Under the pieces are notes generated by a model. It did not search any database. It saw only the letters and a list, made by a program, of their open reading frames with translations, and was not told the origin of the DNA. The translations under genes and the position numbers were made by a program. Shown here one piece after another: positions 9,190 through 18,209 of a DNA stretch of 64,000 bases (position 1 is its first letter; the number at the start of each line of letters is the position of its first letter). This DNA is from Streptomyces sp. R44 (lineage in GTDB: Bacteria > Actinomycetota > Actinomycetes > Streptomycetales > Streptomycetaceae). Location: the NCBI RefSeq assembly GCF_041053105.1, contig NZ_CP163444.1:3968001-4032000 (forward strand). Reading direction: 5' to 3'.

Positions 9190-12033
9190 CTACTCCGGCT
9201 TGGCTGCCGCCGTCTTCTTGGCGGCGGTCTTCTTCGCCGTGGCCGTCTTCGCCGTCGTCGTCTTCTTCGCGGCGGTCTTCTTGGCGGCGGTGGTCTTCTT
9301 CGCCGCCGTCTTCGTGGCCGTCTTCTTCGCCGCGGCCTTCTTCGCCGGGGCCTTCTTGGCGGCCTTCTTCGCCGGCCCCTTGGCCCGCTTCTCGGCGAGC
9401 AGCTCGTAGCCGCGCTCGGGCGTGATCGTCTCCACGCTGTCGCCGGTGCGCAGGGTGGCGTTGGTCTCACCGTCCGTCACGTACGGGCCGAACCGCCCGT
9501 CCTTGACGACCACGGGCTTCTCGCTGACCGGGTCGGTGCCCAGCTCCTTCAGCGGCGGCTTGGCCGCGGCCCGGCCCCGCTGCTTCGGCTGGGCGTAGAT
9601 CGCGAGCGCCTCTTCGAGGGTGATCGTGAAGAGCTGCTCCTCGTCCGTCAGCGACCGCGAGTCCGTGCCCTTCTTCAGGTACGGGCCGTAGCGGCCGTTC
9701 TGCGCGGTGATCTCCACGCCCTCGGCGTCGGCGCCGACGACCCGCGGCAGGGACATCAGCCGGAGCGCGTCCTCCAGGGTGACGGTGTCGAGCTCCATCG
9801 ACTTGAAGAGGGAGGCCGTGCGGGGCTTCACCGCGTTCTTGCCGGTCTTCGGGGTGCCCTCGGGCAGGATCTCCGTCACGTACGGGCCGTAGCGGCCGGC
9901 CTTGGCGACGATCTGGTGGCCGCTGACCGGGTCGGTGCCCAGCTCGAAGTCGCCGCTCGGCTTGGCGAGCAGCTCCTCGGCGTGCTCGACGGTCAGCTCG
10001 TCGGGCGCCAGGTCGTCGGGCACGTCGGCCCGCTGGTGGCCTTCCTGCTCCTTCTCGCCGCGCTCGACGTACGGGCCGTAGCGGCCGACGCGCAGCACGA
10101 TGCCGTTGCCGACGGGGAAGGAGGAGATCTCGCGCGCGTCGATCGCGCCGAGGTCGGTGACGAGCTCCTTGAGGCCGCCGAGGTGGTCGCCGTCGCCGTT
10201 CCCGGCGTCCGCCGCGCCGCCCGCTCCGCCGGACTCGCCCTCGCCGAAGTAGAAGCGCTTCAGCCACGGCACGGACTGGGCCTCACCGCGGGCGATGCGG
10301 TCGAGGTCGTCCTCCATCTTCGCGGTGAAGTCGTAGTCGACGAGCCGCCCGAAGTGCTTCTCCAGGAGGTTGACGACGGCGAAGCTCAGGAAGGACGGGA
10401 CGAGCGCCGTGCCCTTCTTGAAGACGTAGCCGCGGTCGAGGATGGTGCCGATGATCGAGGCGTACGTCGACGGGCGGCCGATCTCGCGCTCTTCCAGCTC
10501 CTTGACCAGCGAGGCCTCGGTGTAGCGGGCCGGCGGCTTGGTCGCGTGGCCGTCCGCCGTGATCTGCTCGGCGGTCAGCGCGTCGCCCTCGGCGACCTGC
10601 GGCAGCCGCCGCTCGCGGTCGTCGAGCTCCGCGTTCGGGTCGTCGGCCCCCTCCACGTACGCCTTCATGAAGCCGTGGAAGGTGATCGTCTTGCCGGACG
10701 CGCTGAACTCGGCGTCACGGCCGTCGGCGGCCCGGCCGCCGATCTTCACGGTGACCGAGTTGCCGGTCGCGTCCTTCATCTGGGAGGCGACGGTCCGCTT
10801 CCAGATCAGCTCGTACAGCTTGAACTGGTCGCCGGTGAGGCCGGTCTCCGCCGGGGTGCGGAAACGATCACCCGAAGGCCGGATCGCCTCGTGCGCCTCC
10901 TGCGCGTTCTTGACCTTGCCCGCGTAGACGCGCGGCTTCTCCGGCAGGTAGTCCGCGCCGTACAGCTGCGTGACCTGCGCCCGCGCCGCCGCGACGGCGG
11001 TGTCGGAGAGGATCGTGGAGTCCGTACGCATGTAGGTGATGAAGCCGTTCTCGTACAGCTTCTGCGCCACCTGCATGGTCGCCTTCGCACCGAAGCCCAG
11101 CTTGCGGCTCGCCTCCTGCTGGAGGGTGGTGGTCCGGAAGGGGGCGTACGGGGAGCGGCGGTACGGCTTCGACTCCACCGAGCGCACCGAGAACGAGGTC
11201 TCGGCGAGCGCGGCGGCGAGCGCCCGCGCGTTCGCCTCGTCCAGGTGGAGCACGCTGTCGGTCTTCAGCCGGCCGTCGGCGCCGAAGTCACGGCCCTGCG
11301 CGACGCGCTTGCCGTCGACCGTCGCGAGGCGCGCGACCAGCGAGGACGGGTCGGAGGCGTCACCCGGGCGGCCGGTGCCGAAGGTGCCGGTGAGGTCCCA
11401 GTACTCGGCGGAACGGAACGCGATGCGCTCGCGCTCCCGCTCGACGACGAGCCGGGTGGCGACGGACTGCACGCGGCCGGCGGACAGCCGCGGCATGACC
11501 TTCTTCCACAGGACCGGCGAGACCTCGTAGCCGTACAACCGGTCGAGGATGCGGCGGGTCTCCTGGGCGTCGACCATGCGCTGGTTCAGCTCGCGCGGAT
11601 TGGCGACGGCCTCGCGGATCGCGTCCTTGGTGATCTCGTGGAAGACCATCCGGTGGACCGGGACCTTGGGCTTCAGGACTTCCTGGAGGTGCCACGCGAT
11701 GGCCTCGCCCTCGCGGTCCTCATCGGTGGCGAGGAAGAGCTCGTCGGACTCGGCGAGGAGCTCCTTGAGCTTCCTGACCTGCGCCTTCTTGTCGGCGTTG
11801 ACGACGTAGATCGGCTGGAAGTCATGCTCGACGTCCACCCCGAGGCGGCGCACCTCGCCGGTGTACTTCTCCGGCACCTCGGCGGCGCCGGAGGGGAGGT
11901 CGCGGATGTGCCCGACGCTCGCCTCGACGACGTAGCCGGGGCCGAGGTAGCCCTTGATCGTCTTCGCCTTGGCAGGCGACTCGACGATGACGAGTCGGCG
12001 GCCGCCGTGTGCGGTCTCGCTGGTCGGGGACAA
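9190..12033 (-). CDS. topA: DNA topoisomerase I
   Basis: This is a 947-residue type IA topoisomerase. The N-terminal Toprim domain has VIVESPAKAKTIKGYLG and the acidic motif ATDEDREGEAIAWHL. The active-site tyrosine is Y334 in GFITYMRTDSTIL. The C-terminal part has repeated DNA-binding modules with GRYGPYV-type motifs (four or more copies). The last ~65 residues are a KKxAAKK-type lysine/alanine tail typical of actinobacterial TopA, thought to increase processivity. The TTG at 12033 (MSPTSETAHGG) follows GGAGAGAAG and matches the start I recall for the S. coelicolor protein. The frame is open further upstream but lacks family sequence there. Confidence 0.96.
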   Translation of the reverse strand: MSPTSETAHGGRRLVIVESPAKAKTIKGYLGPGYVVEASVGHIRDLPSGAAEVPEKYTGEVRRLGVDVEHDFQPIYVVNADKKAQVRKLKELLAESDELFLATDEDREGEAIAWHLQEVLKPKVPVHRMVFHEITKDAIREAVANPRELNQRMVDAQETRRILDRLYGYEVSPVLWKKVMPRLSAGRVQSVATRLVVERERERIAFRSAEYWDLTGTFGTGRPGDASDPSSLVARLATVDGKRVAQGRDFGADGRLKTDSVLHLDEANARALAAALAETSFSVRSVESKPYRRSPYAPFRTTTLQQEASRKLGFGAKATMQVAQKLYENGFITYMRTDSTILSDTAVAAARAQVTQLYGADYLPEKPRVYAGKVKNAQEAHEAIRPSGDRFRTPAETGLTGDQFKLYELIWKRTVASQMKDATGNSVTVKIGGRAADGRDAEFSASGKTITFHGFMKAYVEGADDPNAELDDRERRLPQVAEGDALTAEQITADGHATKPPARYTEASLVKELEEREIGRPSTYASIIGTILDRGYVFKKGTALVPSFLSFAVVNLLEKHFGRLVDYDFTAKMEDDLDRIARGEAQSVPWLKRFYFGEGESGGAGGAADAGNGDGDHLGGLKELVTDLGAIDAREISSFPVGNGIVLRVGRYGPYVERGEKEQEGHQRADVPDDLAPDELTVEHAEELLAKPSGDFELGTDPVSGHQIVAKAGRYGPYVTEILPEGTPKTGKNAVKPRTASLFKSMELDTVTLEDALRLMSLPRVVGADAEGVEITAQNGRYGPYLKKGTDSRSLTDEEQLFTITLEEALAIYAQPKQRGRAAAKPPLKELGTDPVSEKPVVVKDGRFGPYVTDGETNATLRTGDSVETITPERGYELLAEKRAKGPAKKAAKKAPAKKAAAKKTATKTAAKKTTAAKKTAAKKTTTAKTATAKKTAAKKTAAAKPE

Positions 12034-12305
12034 CTTCGCTCTTCTCTCCGGATCGACACTCTCTGGGCACGTACGGCACTGGCACGCACGGCAGCGGCAC
12101 GGACGGTGACGCTCCCGTCGCTGCGGAGTGTGACGGTACAACCCGCCCCCGTGTCAAACGGCAAAAGCCCGCAACGGCCACTCGAACGGTAACCCGAGTC
12201 CTGGCATTCCTGCCGCCCGGACTCCCGGTCGGGCGGGGCGGGGGTGTGAGCCGGAAAGATCGGAAAGAGAGCGGAAGGGGATCGGACGCCGGAACGGAAG
12301 CGGAT

Positions 12306-12503
12306 TCAGAGCCGGCCGAAGCACCAGAGGCCGAGGGCCAGGAAGGCGGCACCGGAGAGGCTCGTCAGCGCGACCGCGGTGCGCGGGGCGACCCCGTGCG
12401 CCACGGGCTCACGGTGCAGCGTCCGCACGGTGGTCCACAGCAGCAGCGCGCCTCCGAACAGCGTGAACGCCGCCCCCGCGAAGATCGCCGGCCCGCTCTC
12501 CAT
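12306..12503 (-). CDS. Small two-helix membrane protein
   Basis: This 65-residue protein starts MESGPAIFAGAAFTLFGGALLLW. Two hydrophobic segments (about 6-24 and 44-61) are joined by a polar loop with basic residues. It is likely a small integral membrane protein. It lies upstream of topA on the same strand, 272 bp from its start. The composition, the in-frame start and the absence of a competing frame support a gene. I do not know its function. Confidence 0.6.
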   Translation of the reverse strand: MESGPAIFAGAAFTLFGGALLLWTTVRTLHREPVAHGVAPRTAVALTSLSGAAFLALGLWCFGRL

Positions 12504-12689
12504 GCCCGTACCCCGTTCCGTTCACGTGCGGCGTTCGCCTCTCGCCGCCGAGGCTGGCACCTCCGGGCATCGGGGGCGCGAACTCCGGGTGAACGGCGTG
12601 GGCCGACTCGCACGGTTCTCGCACGGGTTCACGAAGATGGCCGGTAGTCGTCCCGCTCCGGCGGCCCTCCCCTTTCTCCTCCCGACCGG

Positions 12690-13508
12690 TCACATCGTGT
12701 CGAGCGTGGCGCGGCGCCGGCTGCCCCGCTCGAAGACGGCGAGGAGGACGACGGCGAGCAGCCCCCACCCCGCGCCGACCGCGAGTTCGGCCCCGAGCAG
12801 GTGCCCGTCCAGACCGTCGCCGGCGGTCAGGGCGCGCGCCGCGTCCGCCGCGTGCGTGAGCGGCAGCAGCTCGCCGGCCACCCGCATCCACTCGGGCAGC
12901 GTCTCGCGCGGCACGGCGGCGCCGGTCAGGAGCAGCAGCACCGAAGTGGCCACGTTCGACACCAGGAACACATCACGGAAGCGCAGCCCGAGCGCCCCGA
13001 GCGCGAGCCCGAAGGCCGAACAGGCGGCCGCCGCGGTGAGCAGCACCAGACCGAGCCCGGGCAGCGCCCCGGCGGGCACGGGCAGCCCGAGGACGAGCGC
13101 GGCGGCGGTGAGCACGAAGGCGCTGACGAACAGCCCGTTGAGGACGTACGGGAGAGCACGTCCGAGCCAGAGCGGAACCCGGCGGCGGGGCGAGAGCAGG
13201 ACGGCCCCGAGGGTGCCGTACCGGCGCTCGTTCGCGACGGCCATCGTGCCGCCGTACACGCAGGAGGCGGAAGCTGCGAGGACGGCGTTGCCCACGAGGT
13301 GGAAACGATCGTCGGCGACACCGAGTTCCCTGCCGAGGAAGACGAAGAAGAAGACCTGGAGGAGCGGTCCGACCAGCAGTGTTCCGATGAACATGGGCGG
13401 GGTCGTCCAGTTGAACAGGGCGCGGTACGAGATCGCCCCGCCGACCACGAGCAGCCGGGAGGTGGCGTGGAAGCGGAAGCCGATGAGTCGGCTGCGGAAG
13501 CGGAACAT
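12690..13508 (-). CDS. ABC-2 type transporter permease (second subunit)
   Basis: The protein has 272 residues, with a polar N-terminus (MFRFRSRLIGFRF) and six hydrophobic segments typical of ABC-2 permeases. These include LLLTGAAVPRETLPEWM, the conserved region before the last helices, and a C-terminal arginine-rich end. The ATG at 13508 lies 14 bp after the preceding permease stop with a modest AAAGG site. With the two genes upstream it makes a complete ATPase-permease-permease exporter. Substrates of such streptomycete modules are often hydrophobic drugs or polyketides, but nothing here shows which. Confidence 0.87.
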   Translation of the reverse strand: MFRFRSRLIGFRFHATSRLLVVGGAISYRALFNWTTPPMFIGTLLVGPLLQVFFFVFLGRELGVADDRFHLVGNAVLAASASCVYGGTMAVANERRYGTLGAVLLSPRRRVPLWLGRALPYVLNGLFVSAFVLTAAALVLGLPVPAGALPGLGLVLLTAAAACSAFGLALGALGLRFRDVFLVSNVATSVLLLLTGAAVPRETLPEWMRVAGELLPLTHAADAARALTAGDGLDGHLLGAELAVGAGWGLLAVVLLAVFERGSRRRATLDTM

Positions 13509-13522
13509 CCGACGGTGGCCTT

Positions 13523-14326
13523 TCAGGCGAGGGCGAGGGTGGCGGCGGCGCGGGCCCGGCGCTCCACCCGGCCGAGGACCAGGACGGCGGCGAGGGCGTA
13601 GCCGGCGCCGAGCGCGAGGGCGACGAGGAGGGGGGTGAGGACCTCCCCGGTGGAGGGCCCTCCGGAGGTCGCCGCGTGCACGGCCCGCGCGCCCCAGGTG
13701 GTGGGCAGCGCCCAGGAGATCGGGTGGGTCCAGGCGGGCAGCACGGTGACGGGGACGAGCAGCCCGGACAGCAGCCAGACGGGCGTGTCGAGGGGGTTGG
13801 CCAGGGCGTTGGCGTTGCGCAGCAGGACGAAGGTCGCGGCGAGCAGCAGCCCCATCATGCCGAGCGCGAGGACGCACACCGGGACGGCGAGGAGGAAGAG
13901 CAGCGGGTGGGCGAAGTCGAGCGGCACGCCGTAGAGCAGGACGCCCCACAGGACGGTCGCGCCCATCGCGTACGTGCCGATGACGGCGGTCGCGAGGGTG
14001 ATCGGCAGGAGGACCAGCGCGAGCGGGGTCGGCGCCACGACGAGGGTCTCCAGGGTGCCGAGCCAGCGCTGGTTCTGCACGGCGCCGCCCGAGCCGAACA
14101 GGACCGAGCCCCAGATGCCCATGAGTCCGGCGCCTACGGAGGCGGTGAGCAGCCGGTCGGGGTCGCCGGCGGCGCGGAACAGGTAGACGGCGAGGGTCGC
14201 GTAGACGAGCGGGACGAGGACGGCGAACGTGATCTCGATCGGGGAGCGCGACATGTACGAGACGTGGGTGCGGACCCCGACGCCGATCAGGCGCAGGACG
14301 CGGACCGGGCCGGTCGGGCGGATCAC
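13523..14326 (-). CDS. ABC-2 type transporter permease (first subunit)
   Basis: The protein has 267 residues with six hydrophobic segments. It has the ABC-2 fold signature region LLSGLLVPVTVLPAWTHPISWALP before the last helices, and an N-terminal cytoplasmic stretch (MIRPTGPVRVLRL). It begins inside the end of the ATPase gene (4-bp ATGA overlap), so it is translationally coupled to it. It pairs with the downstream permease as a heterodimeric membrane channel. Its C-terminal helices are followed by an arginine-rich tail (RVERRARAA). Confidence 0.88.
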   Translation of the reverse strand: MIRPTGPVRVLRLIGVGVRTHVSYMSRSPIEITFAVLVPLVYATLAVYLFRAAGDPDRLLTASVGAGLMGIWGSVLFGSGGAVQNQRWLGTLETLVVAPTPLALVLLPITLATAVIGTYAMGATVLWGVLLYGVPLDFAHPLLFLLAVPVCVLALGMMGLLLAATFVLLRNANALANPLDTPVWLLSGLLVPVTVLPAWTHPISWALPTTWGARAVHAATSGGPSTGEVLTPLLVALALGAGYALAAVLVLGRVERRARAAATLALA

Positions 14327-15447
14327 GCCGGCACCCCGTCCGGCTCGGTGGAGGACACCGGCGTGGTGGACGCCGTCGTGGTGGACGCCGAGGCGGTGGA
14401 CGCCGTCGCGGTGGACGCCGAGGCGGTGGACGCCGTCGCGGTGGACGCCGACGCGTTGGACGCCGACGCGTTGGACGCCGTCGCCTCCTCCACGATCGCG
14501 ATGTAGGCGTCCTCCAGGGACGGTTCGCGGCTGACGACCCGTCCGACGCGGACGCCGTCGAGGGCGGCCAGGACCGGCGCGTGCAGCTCGGCGCCGCGGT
14601 CCGTCTGGACGCTCACGGTCTGGACCGTGCCCCGGTCCTCGGCGGACACTCCCCGTACGCCGGGCACCCGTCGTATCCGGTCGAGGACCTCCTCGTCCGC
14701 CCCGTACGCCTCGATGTCGAGGACGTCCCGGTCCCCGACGCGGGACTTGAGGCTGTCGGGGGTGCCGAGGGCGCGGATCCGGCCGCCCGCGATGACGGCG
14801 ATCCGGTCACAGAGCTCGTCGGCCTCGGCCATGTAGTGGGTGGTCAGCAGGACGGTCGTGCCGGCGGCGGCCAGGTCCGCGACGGTGCGGCGCAGGTCGC
14901 GGGCGGCGACCGGGTCGACGCCGATGGACGGTTCGTCGAGGAAGAGGACGTCGGGGCGGTGGAGCAGTCCGCGGGCGATGTGGAGGCGCTGCCGCATGCC
15001 GCGCGAGTACCCCTCGACGCGCTCCTTCTCCCGTCCCAGCAGGCCGACGAGGTCGAGGAGTTCGGCGATGCGCCGCTTCTGCTCGCGGGCGGGGACGCCG
15101 TACAGCTCGGCGAAGTAGCGGAGGTTGTCGAGCGCGGAGAGCCGGTCGTACAGGCCCCGGTCGCCGCCGAAGACGTACCCGATCCTGCGGCGTACGGCGA
15201 CGGGGTCGCGGGCCACGTCATGGCCGAACACCCGGGCCGTGCCGGAGGTCGGCAGGAGCAGGGTGTTGAGCATCTTGATGGTGGTGGTCTTGCCGGCGCC
15301 GTTGGGCCCGAGCAGCCCGAACAGCTCTCCCGGCGCCACCTCGAAGGTGACCCCGCGGACGGCCTCGGTCTCGGTCCGCCGGGACCGCGGCCAGCCGGTC
15401 CTGCCGGTGTAGGTGCGGCGCAGCGCGTCCGCCTCGATTGCGAGCAT
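14323..15447 (-). CDS. ABC transporter ATP-binding protein, DrrA-like, with repeat tail
   Basis: The protein has 374 residues. The nucleotide-binding domain has Walker A GPNGAGKTTTIKML, signature YSRGMRQRLHIARGL, Walker B VLFLDEPSIGV and an H-loop in LLTTHYMAEADEL. The DrrA-type C-terminal domain ends near SREPSLEDAYIAIVEEAT. The last ~45 residues are a simple Ala/Ser/Thr repeat encoded by a 15-bp DNA repeat (14363-14484), which is not part of the family. It energises export by the two downstream permeases, with which it is coupled by a 4-bp overlap. The upstream ArsR-type gene may regulate it. Confidence 0.92.
   Translation of the reverse strand: MLAIEADALRRTYTGRTGWPRSRRTETEAVRGVTFEVAPGELFGLLGPNGAGKTTTIKMLNTLLLPTSGTARVFGHDVARDPVAVRRRIGYVFGGDRGLYDRLSALDNLRYFAELYGVPAREQKRRIAELLDLVGLLGREKERVEGYSRGMRQRLHIARGLLHRPDVLFLDEPSIGVDPVAARDLRRTVADLAAAGTTVLLTTHYMAEADELCDRIAVIAGGRIRALGTPDSLKSRVGDRDVLDIEAYGADEEVLDRIRRVPGVRGVSAEDRGTVQTVSVQTDRGAELHAPVLAALDGVRVGRVVSREPSLEDAYIAIVEEATASNASASNASASTATASTASASTATASTASASTTTASTTPVSSTEPDGVPA
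14363..14484 (-). repeat. 15-bp tandem repeat coding the ATPase tail
   Basis: About eight copies of a 15-bp unit (plus strand gtggacgccgtcgcg, with variants ending gaggcg or gacgcg) lie head to tail, partly as 30-bp pairs. On the coding strand they specify alternating TASTA/SASTA-type residues at the C-terminus of the ABC ATPase. Fifteen-base units keep the frame, so copy number can change freely. Confidence 0.85.
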
Positions 15448-15507
15448 GCGCCGGACGATAGGAGCAGGTGAGAGGGCCGGACCATCGATTCGGGAGGCCC
15501 CGAATCG

Positions 15508-16512
15508 TCAGGCGACCGCGTGCAGGACGTCCTCCCCGGCGAGCAGCGCGAGCAGCGAGCGGCCCGTGTCCGTGAGCTGGTAGTACACCGAGCGTCCGAC
15601 GCGGTGGCGGGTCACGACCCCGGCTTCCGCGAGGACCGACAGGTGCTCGGAGACCGTGCTGGCGGCGAGGCCGAGCCGGTCGGCGAGGCCGGCCGTGGTC
15701 AGGGGCCCGCCCAGTTCGCGCAGGACGGCCGCCCGGCCGCGGCCGAGCATCAGCCCGAGCCGGTCCTCGGCGAGCGACTCCGCCGGTTCGCGCAGGGCGG
15801 CGGCGCCCCGGGCCTGGAAGCTGAGCGCGAAGACCTCGGGGTCGTCCGTGGAGTAGAGCCGGCAGCCCTCGGCGAAGACCAGGGGCACGAGGACGAGCCG
15901 CCGCTCCCCGGGCGCGTAATCGGCGTCGATGTGCTTGGTCAGTTCGAGTACGGGCGGCCGCCAGCTCCCCCGGGCCTCCAGGCCCGCGAACAGCGCGTCG
16001 ACGCCCTCGGTCGCGAACGTCCTGGCCCGGACGAGCACTTCGTCCTCGACGAGCCGGCGCATCGTCGGCCAGTACGGCTCGATCGCGCCCTCCCAGTAGG
16101 CGGCGTAGGCGTCGGCGAGCGCCGCACAGGCGGCCTCCGGGTCCTTCAGGTACGGCTGGAGGAAGGGCGCGTCCGCCATGCCGGGGTAGCAGACGGCCGC
16201 CTGTTCGCGGACGAACGCCGGGTCGGTGCCCCGCAGCGCGGCGAGCTCCTCGTGGACGTGGACCGTGCCGAACGGCCGGGGCAGCAGGAAGTCCGAGGTC
16301 TCGCGCCGACCCACCCCGAACAGCTCCCACAGGGGGCGGAGCCGGTCGTCCTCGCGCCACACCTCGCGCGCCTGCCCGACCCACTCCAGGTACGGCCAGG
16401 AGGGGTGGCGGTGGGGCAGCGCGAGGTGCATCGCGCAGAACGCGTCGCGGAGCGGGCTGATCGCGATCCGGGTCGCCCCGAGCGAGGCCTCGTCCAGCTC
16501 GATCCGTATCAA
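15508..16512 (-). CDS. ArsR-type transcriptional regulator with long N-terminal domain
   Basis: The protein has 334 residues. The N-terminal ~230 residues match the actinobacterial DUF5937-type domain found in ArsR-like regulators, with a polar mixed fold and no membrane segments. A C-terminal winged helix (about 255-325) has LTTAGLADRLGLAASTVSEHLSVL and the wing RHRVGRSVYYQLTDTG. The TTG at 16512 follows a GGAGGG site and overlaps the methyltransferase stop by 4 bp. It lies 60 bp upstream of the ABC exporter operon and may repress it or itself, as many ArsR-type proteins do. No metal-binding cysteine cluster is evident, so a metal ligand is unlikely. Confidence 0.85.
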   Translation of the reverse strand: MIRIELDEASLGATRIAISPLRDAFCAMHLALPHRHPSWPYLEWVGQAREVWREDDRLRPLWELFGVGRRETSDFLLPRPFGTVHVHEELAALRGTDPAFVREQAAVCYPGMADAPFLQPYLKDPEAACAALADAYAAYWEGAIEPYWPTMRRLVEDEVLVRARTFATEGVDALFAGLEARGSWRPPVLELTKHIDADYAPGERRLVLVPLVFAEGCRLYSTDDPEVFALSFQARGAAALREPAESLAEDRLGLMLGRGRAAVLRELGGPLTTAGLADRLGLAASTVSEHLSVLAEAGVVTRHRVGRSVYYQLTDTGRSLLALLAGEDVLHAVA

Positions 16513-18074
16513 GCGCCGCTCCCTCCGGTCCCGGACGGCTCCGCCCCCGGCAGCAGGGAGCCGGGGATCAGGAAGCCCTCCTCGACGAGGAGCCGGATCG
16601 CCTGCGGGGTGCGGTCCCGCAGCATGACCGGGTCCTCGCCCATCAGCTGGCCGATGGCGTCGAGGATGCGGCCCGCGCTGAGCGTGCCGTCGCAGACGCC
16701 GGCGAACCCGGCGCCGACGTGGTCGACCTTGGTGGCGCGGCGCATGCCCCGGTTCTGCCGGAGGACCACGTGCTCGGGGTCCTCGGCGCCCGGCAGCCCG
16801 ACCTGCTCCTGCACCACCTCGGGCGCGAGGGTGAAGCTGTCGGAGAGGAGCGCGGCGTCGTCGTGGCCGCGCAGGTAGTCCTGGCGCTCGAAGTGGGCGC
16901 GGACGGTGGGGCCGAGGGGCTGCTCGACGGGGTGCGGCCACTCCTCGATGACGATCGAGGGCTCGACCGCGCCCGAGGCCACGGCCTCGCTCCGCCGGAC
17001 GGTGATCCAGCCGAAGCCGACCGCGCGGGTCTTGCTCTCCTCGAACTCGTCGAGCCAGCGGTCGTACGCCGCCCGGTAGGCGTCCGGGTCGCCGCGGTGG
17101 TCGCCGCTGTCCCGCAGCCACAGCTCGGTGTACTGGGTGATGTCCTGGACCTCGCGCTGCACGATCCAGGCGTCGCAGCCGCGCGGCACCCAGGACCGGA
17201 GCCGCTCCTGCCACTCCTCGCCCTCGACGTGCTGCCAGTTGGCGAGGAACTGGGCGTATCCGCCGTCGTTGAGCCGCTCCCCGGCCTGCTGGACGAGCGT
17301 GCGGCACAGGTCGTCGCCGCTCATCCCGCCGTCCCGGTAGGTGAGTCCGGCGCCGGGGGAGATCACGAACGGCGGGTTGGAGACGATCAGGTCGTACGTG
17401 TCGCCGTCGACGGGCTCGAAGAGCGAACCGGTCAGCAGCTCGGCCTCGCGGGCCCCGGAGAGGGCGAGGGTGAGCCGGGTGAAGTCCAGGGCGCGCGGGT
17501 TGAGGTCGGTGGCGGTGACCAGGGTGGCGTGCTGGGCGGCGTGCAGCGCCTGGATGCCGGAGCCGGTGCCGAGGTCGAGTGCGGAGGAGACCGGCGTACG
17601 GACCGTGATGCCGGCGAGGGTGGTGGAGGCACCGCCGACGCCGAGGACGACTCCTTCGTCCTTCTTCCCGATCCCGCCGGCGCCACCGACGGCGCAGCCC
17701 AGGTCGGAGACGATGAACCAGTCCTCGCCGTCCGGTCCGCCGTACGGCCGGACGTCGACCGTGGCGAGCACGGTGCCGTCCTCGCGGACCACCCAGCCGT
17801 CGGCGAGGGCCTCGTCGAGCGGGAGCGCGGCGGCGGCCCGGTCGTCGGCGACGGGCTCCTGGAGCAGGAAGAGCCTGACGAGGGTCTCCAGCGGGGAGCC
17901 GCCGCGGGTGGCGCGCAGGGCGGGCACGGTCTCGCTGCGGGCGAGCGCCGCGTAGGCCGGGGCGCCGAGCAGGTCGAGCAGGCCGTCGGCGGTGAAGTCG
18001 GCGGCGAGCAGTGCCTCGCGCAGACGGGTGGCGTGCGCGGGCACCGGGAGGCGGGAAGACAGGGTCGTACTCAC
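16509..18074 (-). CDS. Class I SAM-dependent methyltransferase (HemK/PrmC-like)
   Basis: The protein has 521 residues. The N-terminal ~150 residues contain winged-helix-like sequence, followed by a Rossmann methyltransferase fold. AdoMet motif I is ALDLGTGSGIQALHAA (near residue 165), the acidic motif is TATDLNPRAL, and the catalytic loop SNPPFVIS is the NPPF signature of N6-adenine or N5-glutamine methyltransferases. The C-terminal ~200 residues are extra and are shared, from memory, with streptomycete homologues called N5-glutamine methyltransferase family. The substrate is uncertain: release factor, other protein or nucleic acid. It is co-transcribed with the ArsR-type gene through a TTGA overlap. 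Confidence 0.85.
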   Translation of the reverse strand: MSTTLSSRLPVPAHATRLREALLAADFTADGLLDLLGAPAYAALARSETVPALRATRGGSPLETLVRLFLLQEPVADDRAAAALPLDEALADGWVVREDGTVLATVDVRPYGGPDGEDWFIVSDLGCAVGGAGGIGKKDEGVVLGVGGASTTLAGITVRTPVSSALDLGTGSGIQALHAAQHATLVTATDLNPRALDFTRLTLALSGAREAELLTGSLFEPVDGDTYDLIVSNPPFVISPGAGLTYRDGGMSGDDLCRTLVQQAGERLNDGGYAQFLANWQHVEGEEWQERLRSWVPRGCDAWIVQREVQDITQYTELWLRDSGDHRGDPDAYRAAYDRWLDEFEESKTRAVGFGWITVRRSEAVASGAVEPSIVIEEWPHPVEQPLGPTVRAHFERQDYLRGHDDAALLSDSFTLAPEVVQEQVGLPGAEDPEHVVLRQNRGMRRATKVDHVGAGFAGVCDGTLSAGRILDAIGQLMGEDPVMLRDRTPQAIRLLVEEGFLIPGSLLPGAEPSGTGGSGA

Positions 18075-18141
18075 CGCTCCATTGTGACGGCCGCCACCGA
18101 CATCCGGGCGGCCGACCCGGCGGGGTGCGGCCGATCGCCGC

Positions 18142-18169
18142 CACCGCCGGGCCGATCGGCCCGGCGGTG
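18142..18169 (-). terminator. Perfect 28-bp palindrome after the lipoprotein gene
   Basis: CACCGCCGGGCCGA is followed immediately by its exact reverse complement. It is 41 bp beyond the lipoprotein stop and 68 bp ahead of the methyltransferase start on the same strand. As RNA it would form a very stable GC hairpin, so termination is likely. A protein-binding operator for the methyltransferase operon is possible. Confidence 0.6.
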
Positions 18170-18209
18170 CTGCCCGCCCAGGCCTTCGTGCCCGCCTGGG
18201 CTTGCCCGC

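Noticed and set aside
5790-9425. 1211-residue antisense frame opposite tmk
   Set aside because: Low-complexity Gly/Leu/Arg composition that mirrors the coiled-coil coding strand; no family motif.
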